NCBI RefSeq assembly: GCF_028416575.1
Contig: NZ_JAMQKB010000004.1
Coordinates: forward strand, 1-64,000
Length of the DNA: 64,000 nt
Direction of reading: 5' to 3'
DNA from: Terrihalobacillus insolitus
GTDB taxonomy: Bacteria > Bacillota > Bacilli > Bacillales > Amphibacillaceae
Part shown: one piece after another, positions 44,104-52,852 of the stretch
Layout of the letters: every line of letters starts with the position of its first letter
How positions within the stretch are numbered: position 1 is the first letter of the stretch
Notes under the pieces: generated by a model
What the model saw: the letters and a program-made list of their open reading frames with translations, nothing else
What the model was told of the DNA's origin: nothing
Database searches by the model: none
Translations under genes and position numbers: made by a program

Positions 44104-44162
44104 AAATACACACAAAGAAGGGCAAAGCTATTCTAGTCTTTGCCCTTCTTTGTGTGTATTTT
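44104..44162. terminator. long bidirectional terminator between convergent genes
   Basis: A 24-bp near-perfect inverted repeat beginning AAATACACACAAAGAAGG with a 10-base loop, A-tract on the left and T-tract on the right, placed between the MBL gene (+) and livF (-). Confidence 0.85.
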
Positions 44163-44180
44163 CAGGAAGAATCCTTAAAG

Positions 44181-44308
44181 TGCGTGTGTAAAAAGCTGTG
44201 AATTAGAAGGTTATTAAGAAAGTCACGTCCTGTGTCAAACGCCGGAACTGCTCGTCGTGGGAAAGCAGATGCTCGGCTTATCATTTGGTGGCTTTTTAAA
44301 CAGCCTCT
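44181..44308. repeat. MITE-like element, second copy
   Basis: TGCGTGTGTAAAAAGC at the left and GGTGGCTTTTTAAACAGCC at the right. Internal GTGTCAAACG, GGAAAGCAGATGC and CTTATCATTTGG align with the element at 40968. Flanking CTTAAA occurs on both sides. Confidence 0.7.
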
Positions 44309-44343
44309 TAAAACAATTTAGGTGGATACGAAACTACTGAGAA

Positions 44344-45036
44344 TTAAGAACTTAATGATAAAAACTTGTTTCTAGTAGCAGTGTCAAACTCCTCTGATGG
44401 GCCATCAAACACTATGTTACCTTTATTTAGAACATAAACATGATCGGCTAGAGAAGTAGCCATTGCGAGGTTTTGTTCAACTATTAGCATTGGTAGCCCT
44501 TCATTTTTTAAATGTATAATAATTTTAATTACTTCTCGAACCATTAAAGGAGAAAGACCTTCTGAAGGTTCATCCAACAAAAGAAGTTTAGGGTTTGTCA
44601 TAAGGGCTCTGCCTATCGAGAGCATTTGCTGTTCTCCTCCACTAAGGTTTCCGCCCATTGAGGATTCTCGTTCTTTTAGGCGGGGGAACATATCATAAAT
44701 ATCATTTAAATTCCAACCGTCTTTATACGGTCTGTGAGTTGTCAGCAAATTTTCTTTAACAGTTAGATTCCCAAAAATTCTTCTGCCTTGTGGAACGATT
44801 CCAATTCCTGATTTGGATACCTTATAGTTAGGTTCTCCCTGAATTTCTTTCCCGTTTATTAAAATTTTCCCCTGTTTGGATGGTGTAATTCCCATAATAG
44901 AATGAAGGGTAGTTGTTTTCCCCATGCCATTGCGTCCGAGCAGAATCGATACCGATCCTTTTTGTACACTCAATGTTACACCATGAAGTATATGGCTATC
45001 TCCATAGTATGTATGGAGATTTTGAACTTCAAGCAT
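44344..45036 (-). CDS. livF: Liv-type ABC importer ATPase (LivF-like)
   Basis: A 230-residue ATPase of branched-chain amino acid/aromatic acid importers. GRNGMGKTTTL is Walker A, LSGGEQQMLSIGRALM the ABC signature, LLLLDEPSEGL Walker B and IVEQNLAMA the switch His region variant typical of LivF. It shares its first base position with the end of livG, so the two are co-translated. In aromatic-degrading bacteria LivFGHMK-type systems often import benzoate-like acids; the neighbouring aryl-CoA genes favour that here over leucine. Last gene of the leftward operon. Confidence 0.9.
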   Translation of the reverse strand: MLEVQNLHTYYGDSHILHGVTLSVQKGSVSILLGRNGMGKTTTLHSIMGITPSKQGKILINGKEIQGEPNYKVSKSGIGIVPQGRRIFGNLTVKENLLTTHRPYKDGWNLNDIYDMFPRLKERESSMGGNLSGGEQQMLSIGRALMTNPKLLLLDEPSEGLSPLMVREVIKIIIHLKNEGLPMLIVEQNLAMATSLADHVYVLNKGNIVFDGPSEEFDTATRNKFLSLSS

Positions 45037-45809
45037 TAGTCTTCATCTCCAGTTCCAATATATATTTTGTTTACTCTTTCATCTTTTCTTACAGTATCAG
45101 GTTCACCCACCGTTAAGACCTCGCCATCATTTAACACAACCATCCGATCTGCTAAGCCGAAAACAACATCCAAATCGTGCTCAATAACCATTAATGTCAA
45201 TTCTCTAGGCAGTCCATAAAGCAATTTTACAATATAGTTAGTTTCTGATTGAGACATACCTGCAGTTGGTTCATCAAGTAACAAGATAGAGGGATCAGAT
45301 GCAATACCTAACAAAATTTCAATTTGTCGCTGTTCCCCGTATGACAAACTTTTAACAATTACTTCTCGACGATGGCTTAATCCCCATGTTTCTAAAAGCT
45401 CATAAGCTTTAAGATATAAATCGGGATATTGTTTCTCTTCCCTCCTGTTAAACCACTTATGACCATACCCTTGCCTCCTTTGTAAGACGAGAAGCAAATT
45501 TTCTAAAACGGATAACTCGTTCAATAGATTGTTCTTTTGAAATGTTCTGGCAATCCCGTTTTGAGCCCGTAAATAGTTTGGCTGCTTTGTTATGTTTTTA
45601 TTATAATGAAATATCTTTCCGTGGGTAGGCTTTATGTCTCCAACAAGCAAGTTAAAAAAGGTTGTTTTCCCAGCTCCATTCGGTCCAATAATACCTATGC
45701 GTTCACCTTTTTCAACCTCGAGTGAAATATCTTTTAATATAGTCAATCCGCCAAAGCTTTTACCGATACCGCTGATTGTTAATATTTTATCTTCTACCAA
45801 ACTATTCAC
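45036..45809 (-). CDS. livG: Liv-type ABC importer ATPase (LivG-like)
   Basis: A 257-residue ATPase. GPNGAGKTTFFNLLVG is Walker A, IARTFQKNNLL the Q-loop region, LSYGEQRQIEILLGIAS the signature (YGEQ form usual for LivG), LLLDEPTAGMS Walker B and VIEHDLDVVFGLADR the switch His. It pairs with LivF to power the two permeases. The start is 22 bases downstream of livM. Confidence 0.9.
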   Translation of the reverse strand: MNSLVEDKILTISGIGKSFGGLTILKDISLEVEKGERIGIIGPNGAGKTTFFNLLVGDIKPTHGKIFHYNKNITKQPNYLRAQNGIARTFQKNNLLNELSVLENLLLVLQRRQGYGHKWFNRREEKQYPDLYLKAYELLETWGLSHRREVIVKSLSYGEQRQIEILLGIASDPSILLLDEPTAGMSQSETNYIVKLLYGLPRELTLMVIEHDLDVVFGLADRMVVLNDGEVLTVGEPDTVRKDERVNKIYIGTGDED

Positions 45810-45831
45810 CCCTACTTATCTATTATCTATA

Positions 45832-46806
45832 CTAGGCAGCCTTTGACTTTCTTTTCGCATCATACTTTAGCTTTCTTTTTTTTGCTAAGCGCATCAAACT
45901 TTGTCCAATTCCGACGATTCCTTTAGGGAAGAAGATAACAAAGATAATAAAGACCGATCCTACAATTAACATCCATGAATCCGTGTATGAACTAACAACT
46001 GTTTCCAATATAACGAATAAAGCGGCTCCCAAAACCGGACCTAGCATTGTACCTGAACCACCTATTAAAACCATAATTAAAACGTTACCTGACATTGTCC
46101 AATACACATCACTTGGAGCAATAAATCCATTAAAATAAGTATACAGAGAACCAGATAGACCCCCGAATGCGCCAGCTAGGACAAATGCTACATACTTGTA
46201 AACACTGGTATTATATCCCGTAGCTTTAACTCTTAATTCATTTTCGCGAATTCCAATTAATACTTGACCAAAAGGGGATTTAACTATTATCCCCAAAATT
46301 GCATAAGTGGCTAAAAAGACAAGTAAAACTATATAGAAAACGTAAACCGCATTGGAAAACTCAAATCCCGACAGAACTGCATTGGGAATTCCAGAGAGGC
46401 CGTTTGATCCTCCTGTAATGTTAGTCGATTGATAGATAAATGAATAAATCATTTGCGAGAACGCTAATGTTAACATAAGAAAGTAGAACCCACTGACTCT
46501 CATACAAAAGGCTCCAATAATAGCTGCTGTAATAATTGACACAATAATTGATGCCCCCATCGACACTAATAAGTTGTTAGAAAGATTTAAGGAAACCAAA
46601 CCTGCCGTATATGCACCAATACCAAAAAATGCGGCATGCCCTAATGAAACAAGGCCAGTAAAGCCTACTAATATATTTAAACTTAAGGCAAAGATCGCGA
46701 GGATCAGAATTTCAGAGAGTAAATTCAGGTGAAATAGAGAAAGAACAAGTGGAGCTAAGCCTAATAGTACAAATACTGTAACTAGCTTAAATACTATAGT
46801 TTTCAC
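45832..46806 (-). CDS. livM: Liv-type ABC permease (LivM-like)
   Basis: A 324-residue membrane protein with about nine TM segments. NILVGFTGLVSLGHAAFFGI and the cytoplasmic loop GIRENELRVKATGYN, the contact for the ATPases, are LivM hallmarks; GGSGTMLGPVLGAALFV is near the C terminus, which ends in a basic tail. It is 2 bases after livH, so tightly coupled. Confidence 0.9.
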   Translation of the reverse strand: MKTIVFKLVTVFVLLGLAPLVLSLFHLNLLSEILILAIFALSLNILVGFTGLVSLGHAAFFGIGAYTAGLVSLNLSNNLLVSMGASIIVSIITAAIIGAFCMRVSGFYFLMLTLAFSQMIYSFIYQSTNITGGSNGLSGIPNAVLSGFEFSNAVYVFYIVLLVFLATYAILGIIVKSPFGQVLIGIRENELRVKATGYNTSVYKYVAFVLAGAFGGLSGSLYTYFNGFIAPSDVYWTMSGNVLIMVLIGGSGTMLGPVLGAALFVILETVVSSYTDSWMLIVGSVFIIFVIFFPKGIVGIGQSLMRLAKKRKLKYDAKRKSKAA

Positions 46807-46808
46807 GT

Positions 46809-47675
46809 TTAAACCACCTTCTTTCCTAATAAACCATTTGGTTTTAGCACAAGAATAACTGCCATAAGTCCAAAAATCAGAAACATGCTTATTTCAGGTG
46901 CTAGAAAACGGCTAAACGTTTCTACTATCCCAACTAGAAGACTTGCTACAAGCGTACCTGCAACAGAACCCAGTCCTCCAATTACGAGAACGACCAGCGC
47001 AAGAATTAGCGTTTGAAATTCCATACTGGGGTAAATCCCTAAAATTGGGGCAGCAACTACTCCACCAAATGCAGCTAAAACCCCGCCTATTATAAAGACA
47101 GATGTAAAGACTAATTTGATATTTATTCCTAGCGCACTTACCATTTCCTTATCGCTTAATCCAGCTCGGATTATTGCTCCCCATTTTGTTTTGTTTTGCA
47201 CCATCCATAAAAGGATTGCTATTGCTATGCCAATTCCAATAACTGCAAAGCGGTAAACTGGAAATTTTTGTTCGAAAATAGTAACAGAGCCTGATAAGAC
47301 CGATGGCACTTTGATCGAAAGTACATCAGATCCCCAGATAACTGGGGCAATATCATTGAATATATAGGCTAATCCGAACGTTAGTAAAACTTGTGATAAT
47401 TGCCCAAGGTGATAGGTTGGGCGGAGCAATGTAATCTCCACCACCAATGCGATCAGACCAACAACCATTGGAGCAACAAATAAAGCTAGCCAAAAACTTT
47501 GCGTATATGTTTCAGTAATAGAATAAGCAATATATGCGCTAAACATGTAGAATGATCCGTGTGCTAGATTTAAAACTCCTAGTATTCCGAAAACAAGTGT
47601 AAGTCCACATGTAATAATGAATAAAAGTAAGCCATATGCTACAGCGTTCACAAGTTGCGCTCCAATTAATTCCAC
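46809..47675 (-). CDS. livH: Liv-type ABC permease (LivH-like)
   Basis: A 288-residue membrane protein with about eight TM segments. LNLAHGSFYMFSAYIAY near residue 35, the coupling loop RAGLSDKEMVSALGIN and GGLGSVAGTLVASLLVG match LivH. It forms the channel with LivM. The binding-protein gene lies 21 bases upstream on the same strand. Confidence 0.9.
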   Translation of the reverse strand: MELIGAQLVNAVAYGLLLFIITCGLTLVFGILGVLNLAHGSFYMFSAYIAYSITETYTQSFWLALFVAPMVVGLIALVVEITLLRPTYHLGQLSQVLLTFGLAYIFNDIAPVIWGSDVLSIKVPSVLSGSVTIFEQKFPVYRFAVIGIGIAIAILLWMVQNKTKWGAIIRAGLSDKEMVSALGINIKLVFTSVFIIGGVLAAFGGVVAAPILGIYPSMEFQTLILALVVLVIGGLGSVAGTLVASLLVGIVETFSRFLAPEISMFLIFGLMAVILVLKPNGLLGKKVV

Positions 47676-47696
47676 ATTAATACTCCTTCCTGATGT

Positions 47697-48920
47697 TTAT
47701 TTGCCTGGATCTTTAACTTCCTCAACTTTGTAAATTACTTTATTTTCAGTTTTATCTTCTACAGCCAGCGTCTTTGTGATATACATATTTTGAATAATTT
47801 GATGTGTTTCCTTATCAAACTTTATAGGGCCTCGTGGGCTAGTAAATGATACATTGGAAATTGCCTCCACTACTTTATCTGAATCTGACACATCGCCATC
47901 TAATTCTTTAATTGCTTCCACCATGATACTTGCTGCATCATATCCTTCCAAAGATTCAATAGTTGGTCGGGTTCCATATGCTTTTTCATAGGCCTTTATA
48001 AAGTTTTGGTTCTCCTCTGTCTCTAGACTATAATCCCAAAATGTAGATGCTAGAATTCCTTCTGCTGCACTTCCAACAGATTTACGCAAATTTTCTGATA
48101 CTAACCATCCTGATCCAACGAGAGTAAAATCTTTATCTAATCCATACTGTTCGAATTGTTGTACAAAACGAACGGCATCGCTTCCAGCAAAGAAGGAGTA
48201 TACACCGTCTGCTTCTTCACCCCCGATGGTCGTTAGATAAGAGGCATAATCGTTATTACCTAAAGGAGGATAAACATTGCCGACTATCTCACCACCTGCT
48301 GCAATATACGCTTCCTTAAATGCGGTTGAAACCTCTCGTCCAAACGCATAATCAGCGGCAGCAATATACATTTTATCCCCGACGTTTTCATAAGCCCATT
48401 CGCCCATTGAGTTACCAATTTGCCATGAAGAGAATGATGATCTCCAAATATAATCGCTACGCTTTCCTCTAGTTAGATCGTTTCCGCCTGCATGAGAAAC
48501 AAGAAATGGCAATTTGTTAGAGTCAACATCATTACGGACCGCATAAGCAACAGCTGTACTTACTGGGCCTGTTAAAATATCAATATTATCTTGATCCATT
48601 AACTTACGGATACGCCTTAAGGCAACCTGTGGATCAGCTTCTGTATCTTCTTCGATTAATTCGATTTTTTTCCCTGAAACTTCCCAACCAATACTATCGA
48701 AATAAAGTTTCATGCCGTTTAATAGATCTTTTCCAAGAGATGCATAAACACCAGAGAATGGAAGAATTGCCCCTACTTTAATCGTTTCTTGCCCGTCACC
48801 GTCCCCTGACTCATCTGATTCTGATTCAGAGTTTAAGCTTGATTCTATCGCACTATTTCCACAAGAAGATAAGATAGCTAAAACAAAAACCAAACTGATA
48901 AGCATAAGTATTTTTCTCAT
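47697..48920 (-). CDS. livK: ABC importer substrate-binding lipoprotein (LivK-like)
   Basis: A 407-residue receptor of the Liv family (periplasmic-binding type 1). It has a lipoprotein signal peptide (MRKILMLISLVFVLAIL, then SSC as lipobox Cys), followed by an acidic Ser/Glu linker (SESESDESGDGDG) and the family body (IKVGAILPFSGVYASLGKDL). It captures the solute outside the membrane and hands it to LivHM. First gene of the operon, with a likely catabolite-repression site upstream. The ligand is probably an aromatic acid, judged only from neighbours. Confidence 0.9.
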   Translation of the reverse strand: MRKILMLISLVFVLAILSSCGNSAIESSLNSESESDESGDGDGQETIKVGAILPFSGVYASLGKDLLNGMKLYFDSIGWEVSGKKIELIEEDTEADPQVALRRIRKLMDQDNIDILTGPVSTAVAYAVRNDVDSNKLPFLVSHAGGNDLTRGKRSDYIWRSSFSSWQIGNSMGEWAYENVGDKMYIAAADYAFGREVSTAFKEAYIAAGGEIVGNVYPPLGNNDYASYLTTIGGEEADGVYSFFAGSDAVRFVQQFEQYGLDKDFTLVGSGWLVSENLRKSVGSAAEGILASTFWDYSLETEENQNFIKAYEKAYGTRPTIESLEGYDAASIMVEAIKELDGDVSDSDKVVEAISNVSFTSPRGPIKFDKETHQIIQNMYITKTLAVEDKTENKVIYKVEEVKDPGK

Positions 48921-48948
48921 TTTTTGTCTCCACCTTTTTTGTTTTTAG

Positions 48949-48966
48949 GAAGCGCTTACAATTAAT
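48949..48966. promoter_or_regulatory. cre-like catabolite repression site before livK
   Basis: TTAGGAAGCGCTTACAAT matches the cre consensus WWTGNAARCGNWWWCAWW at all but one position. It lies 29 bases upstream of the livK start, suggesting CcpA repression when sugars are present. The rest of 48967-49200 is AT-rich with no supported gene. Confidence 0.5.
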
Positions 48967-49200
48967 GATGTTATTTTCTGAATTTTATGATACATTCAAC
49001 TCATGAAATAATCAATACCTTTTTGAAACTTTAGCAAAAAAAACATAACATAATATTTGTGTTTTTTTTAAAATAAACTAATAAATAAGGGTTATATCTA
49101 ATAATATTCCATGTACTTATTATTAATAATAAACTTCCGTAGTAATTTTAATTATAAATTTTTGTGAGATTCATTTAGAAAATGAAATTTTAAAATACAC

Positions 49201-49229
49201 TTGACATTCGCTAGTTGTTGAAATATTCT
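49201..49229 (+). promoter_or_regulatory. sigma-A promoter of the glycine-riboswitch transcript
   Basis: TTGACA (49201) and TATTCT (49224) with 17-base spacing; transcription would start near 49236, just before the riboswitch. Confidence 0.6.
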
Positions 49230-49261
49230 AAAATCTATAAATTCATATTTTCGCGGATGAG

Positions 49262-49447
49262 AATTATGGGAGAGTACGGAAAATTAGTCGCCGAAGGAGC
49301 AAGTTCCAAAACAACCCATGGAATTAATCTCTCAGGTAAAGGGACCATAATTTGACGCATCTCTGGAGAGCGCATATTCAAATATGCCACCAAAGGGGAA
49401 CCTACATTAAGTAGCATAAAACTCTCAGGTAAAAGGACAGAGAAGGG
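49262..49447 (+). ncRNA. tandem glycine riboswitch
   Basis: Two aptamers follow one another. The first has GGGAGAGTACGG, CGCCGAAGGAGCAAG and ATCTCTCAGGTAAAGGGACC. The second has CTCTGGAGAGCGC, GCCACCAAAGGGG and ACTCTCAGGTAAAAGGACAG. These are the conserved pieces of the gcvT class, where binding of glycine closes each P1 stem. The 3' strand of the second P1 overlaps the following terminator, so glycine should turn transcription on. Confidence 0.88.
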
Positions 49448-49478
49448 GGAATTTAACTCCCTTTTTCTGTGCTTTTTT
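49435..49478 (+). terminator. terminator of the glycine riboswitch expression platform
   Basis: ACAGAGAAGGGGGA pairs with TCCCTTTTTCTGT around ATTTAAC, followed by GCTTTTTTG. Its left arm reuses GGACAGAG from the second aptamer, so the two folds exclude each other. Confidence 0.7.
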
Positions 49479-49641
49479 GTTTTCCTAAAAGGGTTAGGGG
49501 TGATGTAAATGGTATAGCGAAAAGCATAAAAATGCCTCGCAGATTTTCAGAGGAATTATTGAGCAAGCACAGATAGAATCTGGGCGCAAATATGTGCAAG
49601 GCCATTTTTTATCAATTCATTATAAAAAGGAGGAACAAATC

Positions 49642-50349
49642 TTGGAAAAAGTATTGCAAACGGCAAATAGTTTTCCGCTTTGGATTTTTGCTTTACTTAT
49701 TGTTGGCATTGTAATATTTCAAGGGATTGTCTTTATCAAACTATGTACGAAAGCAAGTTCATCTGTTGGAATGACTAATACAGATGTGAAAGCTGCTATT
49801 AGAGCTGGAGCGTTTAGCTCTTTGGGGCCTTCTTTAGCGATTGTTTTTGTAGCTATTTCTTTTATTACACTTATAGGAAATCCTGTTACATTAATGCGAA
49901 TTGGGATTATCGGTTCTGCTGCGATCGAAACGGTAGGTGCCAGCATTGGTGCAAAAGCAGCTGGAACTGATTTAGGATCTGCTAACTTTACTGCCCAGGC
50001 GTTTACTACTGCTGTTTGGGTTATGTGTCTTGGTGGAATGGGGTGGCTATTATTTACAGCCCTCTTTACAAAATCTCTAGGAAAAATACAAGAAAAAGCA
50101 GCTGCTAAAACTAAAAATGTAAACGCTTTAAATACTATTTCGATTGCTGCGATGGTGGGAGCCTTTGGTTATCTTGGAGGAAGTGAAATGGTGAAAGGCT
50201 TTAACGAGTCTATTGTATTAGTTGTTGCATTTATCGTCATGCCAATCATTATATGGATTGCCAATAAGCTAAAGATGAGCTGGTTAAAAGAATGGTCACT
50301 TGGATTGGTTATCATTGTAGGATTATTTGTAGGATATTTCATATCTTAA
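49642..50349 (+). CDS. DUF5058-family membrane protein (putative transporter subunit)
   Basis: A 235-residue membrane protein with about six TM helices, starting SFPLWIFALLIVGIVIFQGI. The segment IRAGAFSSLGPSLAIVFVAI and the EMVKGF loop fit DUF5058. TTG start at 49642 with AAAAGGAGG nine bases upstream; the in-frame ATG at 49594 lies before that site. Under the glycine riboswitch and followed by a second membrane protein and an M20 amidohydrolase, it is likely part of an uptake or export system for a glycine-related compound. No experimental role is known to me. Confidence 0.78.
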   Translation: MEKVLQTANSFPLWIFALLIVGIVIFQGIVFIKLCTKASSSVGMTNTDVKAAIRAGAFSSLGPSLAIVFVAISFITLIGNPVTLMRIGIIGSAAIETVGASIGAKAAGTDLGSANFTAQAFTTAVWVMCLGGMGWLLFTALFTKSLGKIQEKAAAKTKNVNALNTISIAAMVGAFGYLGGSEMVKGFNESIVLVVAFIVMPIIIWIANKLKMSWLKEWSLGLVIIVGLFVGYFIS

Positions 50350-50370
50350 TAGAAAGGTAGGGGAAGATCA

Positions 50371-51108
50371 ATGTCAATTAGTAATGAAGGGAAAAATATA
50401 GCTCTTAGTGAAGGTACTACGGGGGCAAAAGAAATAGGAACGACACCAATGATCGATTTTGAGACATTTCAAATTAAATCCCATTTTTGGGGACGTTTGA
50501 CCATTTGGGCAGTGATCGTTTTAACATTAGCGGTACCTCTTTATCTTTCATTTGTTCTTGGTTTTCATCCTGGTTGGAGTACAATTATTTCAGGTTTTGC
50601 TGCTTATGCATCCATTGTCATGTTTGTGTGGGTACTTGAACCAATCAGTTATTATCCGGTATTAGGTGTTTCTGGTACATACCTTGCCTTTTTAACTGGT
50701 AATATAGGAAATATGTGCCTTCCATGTGCCTCAATTGCTCAAAATGTTGTTGGCGCAGAACCTGGAACAAAAAAAGGCGAAATTACCGCTTCACTGGCCA
50801 TAGCCACAGCCTCTATCGTTAATATTGTCATGCTTTTAATCGCTATACTTGCTGGTTCTTACTTTATATCTTTAATGCCAGAATCTGTTGTAAGTAATTT
50901 CCGATTTGTTCTCCCAGCAATATTCGGGGCAGTAATTGCCCAATTTGCAATTAAGAAACCTTTATTCGGAGTTATTGGAATAGCCTTTGGATTATTTGTC
51001 AATATTGGCCCTGTACCACGTTCTTTACAAACGTTTTTATCAATCCTTGGAACAGTTGTTGTTTGTATGCTTTTGGAGAAAATGAAAAATAAAAAGAAAG
51101 AAGCGTAA
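50371..51108 (+). CDS. membrane protein, likely partner of the DUF5058 protein
   Basis: A 245-residue integral membrane protein with about six TM helices after a polar ~40-residue N terminus. PISYYPVLGVSGTYLAFLTG then NIGNMCLPCASIAQNVVGAE holds a CLPC pair and a conserved Gln/Asn turn. GTKKGEITASLAIATASIVN suggests a repeated transporter half. It follows the DUF5058 gene by 21 bases (AGGGGAAG ribosome site), so the two probably form one transporter. Not assigned to a named family with confidence. Confidence 0.6.
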   Translation: MSISNEGKNIALSEGTTGAKEIGTTPMIDFETFQIKSHFWGRLTIWAVIVLTLAVPLYLSFVLGFHPGWSTIISGFAAYASIVMFVWVLEPISYYPVLGVSGTYLAFLTGNIGNMCLPCASIAQNVVGAEPGTKKGEITASLAIATASIVNIVMLLIAILAGSYFISLMPESVVSNFRFVLPAIFGAVIAQFAIKKPLFGVIGIAFGLFVNIGPVPRSLQTFLSILGTVVVCMLLEKMKNKKKEA

Positions 51109-51220
51109 GTTTAGTTCATAAAACTGCCGTTTACCTACATTAGTAGTTTTGATGCTAGTATAGTTTCATAGACATACTTAGTTAAGAAATTACAATCAAT
51201 GTCTAAGGAGGGTGTGTCCT

Positions 51221-51259
51221 ATGACGACCAAAAATTATAATGGGGTGTGTACGAAATGA
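51221..51259 (+). CDS. 12-codon leader ORF coupled to the amidohydrolase
   Basis: AAGGAGGGTGTG eight bases before an ATG opens MTTKNYNGVCTK and ends in TGA that overlaps the next gene's start (ATGA at 51256). The amidohydrolase itself has only a weak site, so this mini-ORF probably delivers ribosomes by coupling. It may be a leader or the stub of a lost gene. Confidence 0.45.
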   Translation: MTTKNYNGVCTK

Positions 51260-52677
51260 ATAAACAGAAAATATTACACTGGATGGAAAAACGTCAGTCA
51301 GAGTTTACGGATATGGCAAAATGGATTTGGGAACATCCTCAACTAGCGTATGAAGAAGATTTTGCTTACAACTTACAAGTATCCAAGTTAAAAGATGAAG
51401 GTTTTACGATTCATTCACCCATCAGCGGGATTTCTACAGCGTTTACTGCTGAATATGGCTCAGGTAAACCAATTATAGGTATATTAGGTGAATATGATGC
51501 ATTGCCGGGACTTTCGCAAAAAGTTAGTGCAGTGCAAGAACAAGTTGTTTCAAACGGACCTGGTCATGGATGTGGACATAATTTACTTGGAACAGCTGGT
51601 GTAGAAGGAGTTATTGCATTAAAAAAAGTAATGGAAGAGGAAAATCTAAGCGGTACGATTCGCTACTATGGTTGTCCAGCTGAAGAAGTACTGTCAGGTA
51701 AAACATTTATGGCAAGATCAGGTGTATTTAACGATTTAGATTGTGCGTTGACCTGGCACCCATGGACATCAAATTCCGCCACAAATATGAGTATGCAATC
51801 AATGGTATCTATTAAGTTCAACTTTAAGGGTATCCCAGCACATGCTGCTGCATCACCACATGCTGGGAGAAGTGCACTTGATGCAGTTGAGCTGATGAAT
51901 GTAGGTGCAAACTATCTACGAGAGCATGTATCAGAAGGATCACGAATTCATTACGTGATTACAAATGGTGGTCTTGCTCCTAATATCGTCCCTGAGTATG
52001 CCAGTGTATGGTATTATCTAAGGGCAGCTACAAAAGAACAAGTGGAGGATATGCTTAGAAGAGTCCAAAAAATTTCACAAGGTGCTGCATTAATGACTGA
52101 AACAGAAGTAAATTCCGAAATGGAGGCATTTGCTTATAATACGTTGCCGAATGAAACCATAAATGACTTGATGTACGAAAACATGCAAGAATCAGGCTCT
52201 TTACAATTTACTGACGAAGAACAAAATTTTGCTCAAGAAATAGTGAAAACAATTGACCCTGATATATTAAAAATGGCTCAAAAAACAACAGGTGAACTTC
52301 TCCCGATTACCTATCAAAATGATAAACAAACACTCGGGAAAACAATGCCAGGTTCTACGGACGTTGGTGATGTTAGCTGGATTACGCCAGTGGGGTCCAT
52401 TATGACTACATGTGCGCCAGTCGGAGTACAATTACATTCATGGCAGGCAACCGCTTCGTTTGGTTCACCGATCGGTTTCAAAGGCATGCATTTTGCAGCA
52501 CAAACAATGGCGTTATCAGCATATGACCTGTTGATGAATAGGGATAATATATTAGATCGGACAAAAGAGGAATTTCAGAAGAGCACGGATGGAAAGCGTT
52601 ATGTGGCAGGGATTTCCGATGAAGTAAAACCTCCTTGCATAGAAAAGATCGATAATACGGTTGGGACTAACAGCTAG
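51256..52677 (+). CDS. M20-family amidohydrolase (AbgB-like)
   Basis: A 473-residue M20 metallohydrolase. GEYDALPGL gives the bridging Asp, GHGCGHNLLG the His ligand, CPAEEVLSGK the Glu pair, and the lid domain begins FNFKGIPAHAAASPHAGRSA. AbgB-like enzymes cleave amide bonds of N-acyl amino acids such as p-aminobenzoyl-glutamate. Glycine-riboswitch control and the nearby benzoate-CoA ligase make an N-aroylglycine (hippurate-like) substrate an attractive guess. Start: ATG 51256, translationally coupled to a mini-ORF; GTG 51247 is an alternative. Third gene of the riboswitch operon, 147 bases after the membrane protein. Confidence 0.83.
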   Translation: MNKQKILHWMEKRQSEFTDMAKWIWEHPQLAYEEDFAYNLQVSKLKDEGFTIHSPISGISTAFTAEYGSGKPIIGILGEYDALPGLSQKVSAVQEQVVSNGPGHGCGHNLLGTAGVEGVIALKKVMEEENLSGTIRYYGCPAEEVLSGKTFMARSGVFNDLDCALTWHPWTSNSATNMSMQSMVSIKFNFKGIPAHAAASPHAGRSALDAVELMNVGANYLREHVSEGSRIHYVITNGGLAPNIVPEYASVWYYLRAATKEQVEDMLRRVQKISQGAALMTETEVNSEMEAFAYNTLPNETINDLMYENMQESGSLQFTDEEQNFAQEIVKTIDPDILKMAQKTTGELLPITYQNDKQTLGKTMPGSTDVGDVSWITPVGSIMTTCAPVGVQLHSWQATASFGSPIGFKGMHFAAQTMALSAYDLLMNRDNILDRTKEEFQKSTDGKRYVAGISDEVKPPCIEKIDNTVGTNS

Positions 52678-52852
52678 TATGGTTATAAAACCGAAAACCT
52701 TACATATTGGCTGAAATTAGTTGCATTCTTTGTATTTGAATTCGCTTAAATTCAACAAAATCACAAGGTACTACGAGGGCAAATTACGGTAAAAAATAAG
52801 GAAGTTGCTTTTTTTGTAGCGCTTACATGGGAACAAAAAGGTGGTGAAAGCA

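Noticed and set aside
52815-52830. TGTAGCGCTTACA before the cyclotransferase-like gene as a cre site
   Set aside because: One base short of the consensus; left uncalled.
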